From the NCBI GenBank assembly GCA_005223045.1, contig NJBM01000026.1, forward strand, positions 1-64,000: a DNA stretch of 64,000 bases, read 5' to 3'. A program made the translations under genes and the position numbers. Source of the stretch: Planctomycetes bacterium B3_Pla. Lineage in GTDB: Bacteria > Planctomycetota > Phycisphaerae > Sedimentisphaerales > Anaerobacaceae. Shown here piece by piece: positions 63,078 to 64,000 of the stretch (positions within the stretch are counted from its first letter, which is position 1; each line of letters opens with the position of its first letter). The notes beneath the pieces are model-generated. The model did not search any database. It was not told the origin of the DNA and saw only the letters and a list, made by a program, of their open reading frames with translations.

Positions 63078-63854
63078 ATGAAGACAAGGGCTTTCACACT
63101 CATCGAGCTGTTGGTCGTGATCGCGATAATTGCAATATTGATGGCCGTTCTGATGCCAGCCCTGAACATCGCCAAAGACCAGGCGAGGCGGATTCACTGC
63201 ATAAGCAATGTAAAGAGCCTTACATTGTCGTGGTTGCTGTACAAAGACGATAATGACGACAAATTGGTTGGCGGCCTTCCCCAGCGACAGAGCGACGCGT
63301 GGATGTTAGGTCCGCAGGGCAATGATCCCGATCCCATCGAGAATGCGAAGGAGGGACTGAGGCGCGGCAAGCTCTTTGAGTATGCCAAGAAGGTCGAAGT
63401 GTATGAGTGCCCCTCAGACGAACGCCGAAAACGGGCCAATCAATTAGCCTATGGCAGCTACTCCGTGGCCGGGGGAATGAACGGCGAAGAGAAAGAGTGG
63501 AGCAACAGGGCCCTCTATACATACGCCGAAATACCGCATCCCGCCACGAAACTTGTCTTTGTAGAGGAAATCGATCCGAGAGGATGGAATATGGGTTCCT
63601 GGGTGATGAACCCCGAGGGAAATAGCTGGATCGATCCGCTGGCTATCTGGCACAGCAAGAGCAAAGGTGTGATGAGCTACGCCGACGGCAGCGCGATAAT
63701 ACACACTTGGGTCAACAAGAGCACAATCGACCTGGCTACACGTGCCGCCTGGGGCGACCAGGGCGTATTCAACTTCTCCCCCCCCACAGATGAGCGTGAC
63801 GACATTGAGTTCATGCATAGGGGCTACGCCATACTGCCCAAACCGCGAAGATAG
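63078..63854 (+). CDS. Type II secretion-like pseudopilin (prepilin N-terminus, DG-motif C-terminus)
   Basis: 258 residues. The prepilin cleavage site and helix read AFTLIELLVVIAIIAILMAVLMPAL. The C-terminal part has WHSKSKGVMSYADG, close to the H-x9-DG motif of Planctomycetes and Lentisphaerae pseudopilins but with ten residues between H and DG. Such proteins form short pilus-like fibres or anchor exported enzymes. AAGGAAGG precedes the ATG. Compare the decayed relative at 12329. Confidence 0.92.
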   Translation: MKTRAFTLIELLVVIAIIAILMAVLMPALNIAKDQARRIHCISNVKSLTLSWLLYKDDNDDKLVGGLPQRQSDAWMLGPQGNDPDPIENAKEGLRRGKLFEYAKKVEVYECPSDERRKRANQLAYGSYSVAGGMNGEEKEWSNRALYTYAEIPHPATKLVFVEEIDPRGWNMGSWVMNPEGNSWIDPLAIWHSKSKGVMSYADGSAIIHTWVNKSTIDLATRAAWGDQGVFNFSPPTDERDDIEFMHRGYAILPKPRR

Positions 63855-63907
63855 CCGAAGAACACACGTTGGGAACCGAGTGACAGCCTCTCTGAAGGAT
63901 TGGCGAG

Positions 63908-64000
63908 ATGTTCAGCTTCTTTGAGCAACCCTATACGCTGACAGTCGCGGCAGTCCTTGTTCTGTTCGTAATGGTGCAGTTCCGCAGCATCTTTCCGGAA
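63908..64000 (+). CDS. Start of a membrane protein gene cut by the window end
   Basis: 31 codons, partial: FSFFEQPYTL, a hydrophobic segment (TVAAVLVLFVMVQF) and RSIFPE. A single N-terminal membrane helix is all that can be seen; no function. The frame is open to the window edge. Confidence 0.55.
   Translation, partial: MFSFFEQPYTLTVAAVLVLFVMVQFRSIFPE

Overview
The window looks like a chromosome piece of a Planctomycetota bacterium, most likely an anaerobic member of the Phycisphaerae (inference). The evidence is a PEP-CTERM-like exported protein, a Planctomycetes-style prepilin with an N-terminal TLIELLVVIAIIAIL motif, a string of exported polysaccharide-degrading enzymes with a sulfatase and a sialidase, a pta-ackA acetate pathway, and large intergenic blocks of short mosaic repeats. 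A 16S rRNA 3' end opens the window and is closed by its own terminator, with no 23S, 5S or tRNA gene behind it, so the rRNA genes are unlinked here.

Layout. 0.7-6.5 kb: an accessory island. An overlapping gene run on + encodes a small acyl-carrier-like protein, an XRE repressor, an ImmA/IrrE-like protease, a divergent thymidylate-synthase-like protein and, after a 71-nt gap, an alpha-helical protein resembling the 5-hmdU DNA kinase / aGPT-pyrophosphorylase family of phage DNA hypermodification. It converges on a radical SAM plus HD-domain pair on -. 6.6-7.6 kb: repeat cluster A. 8.1-22.6 kb: exported carbohydrate-related proteins (PEP-CTERM protein, two paralogous multidomain surface proteins with a duplicated leader, GH28, GH95-like, PQQ propeller, SMP-30/metallo-beta-lactamase fusion) with a cold-shock protein among them. 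22.9-23.7 kb: a HEPN/MNT toxin-antitoxin pair with a frameshifted antitoxin, and a stub of a secreted hydrolase. 23.9-30.4 kb: a polytopic membrane protein, ackA, pta, a nitroreductase, tRNA-Ala(CGC) and cimA. 30.5-35.8 kb: repeat clusters B and C enclosing an AT-rich Gabija-like anti-phage pair. 35.9-40.6 kb: queuosine genes queE, queC and queF, split by a sulfatase-sialidase pair. 40.6-64 kb: housekeeping genes (a glycogen-synthase-like glycosyltransferase, coaE, rho, valS, a bifunctional-nuclease-family protein, lspA, gpmI, mutL, a BtuFCD-like transporter, dksA-like, yacG, a capD-like epimerase, a pseudopilin).

The most striking feature is in valS. A complete REP-associated tyrosine transposase (RAYT) bounded by inverted 31-33-nt REP units sits in frame inside the valyl-tRNA synthetase gene, at the loop before the editing domain, leaving one open frame of 1301 codons. 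A second, smaller in-frame repeat insertion lies in mutL: a palindromic element of a family also found in the intergenic clusters. Together they suggest a genome where palindromic mobile elements enter essential protein genes without breaking them, as Rickettsia palindromic elements do.

Other signs of rearrangement are a second HEPN/MNT module followed by a relic of the gpmI 3' end, a pseudopilin relic inside a duplicated leader, and repeat clusters that share elements in opposite orientation 24 kb apart. All functional calls rest on motifs read by eye; no database search was run.
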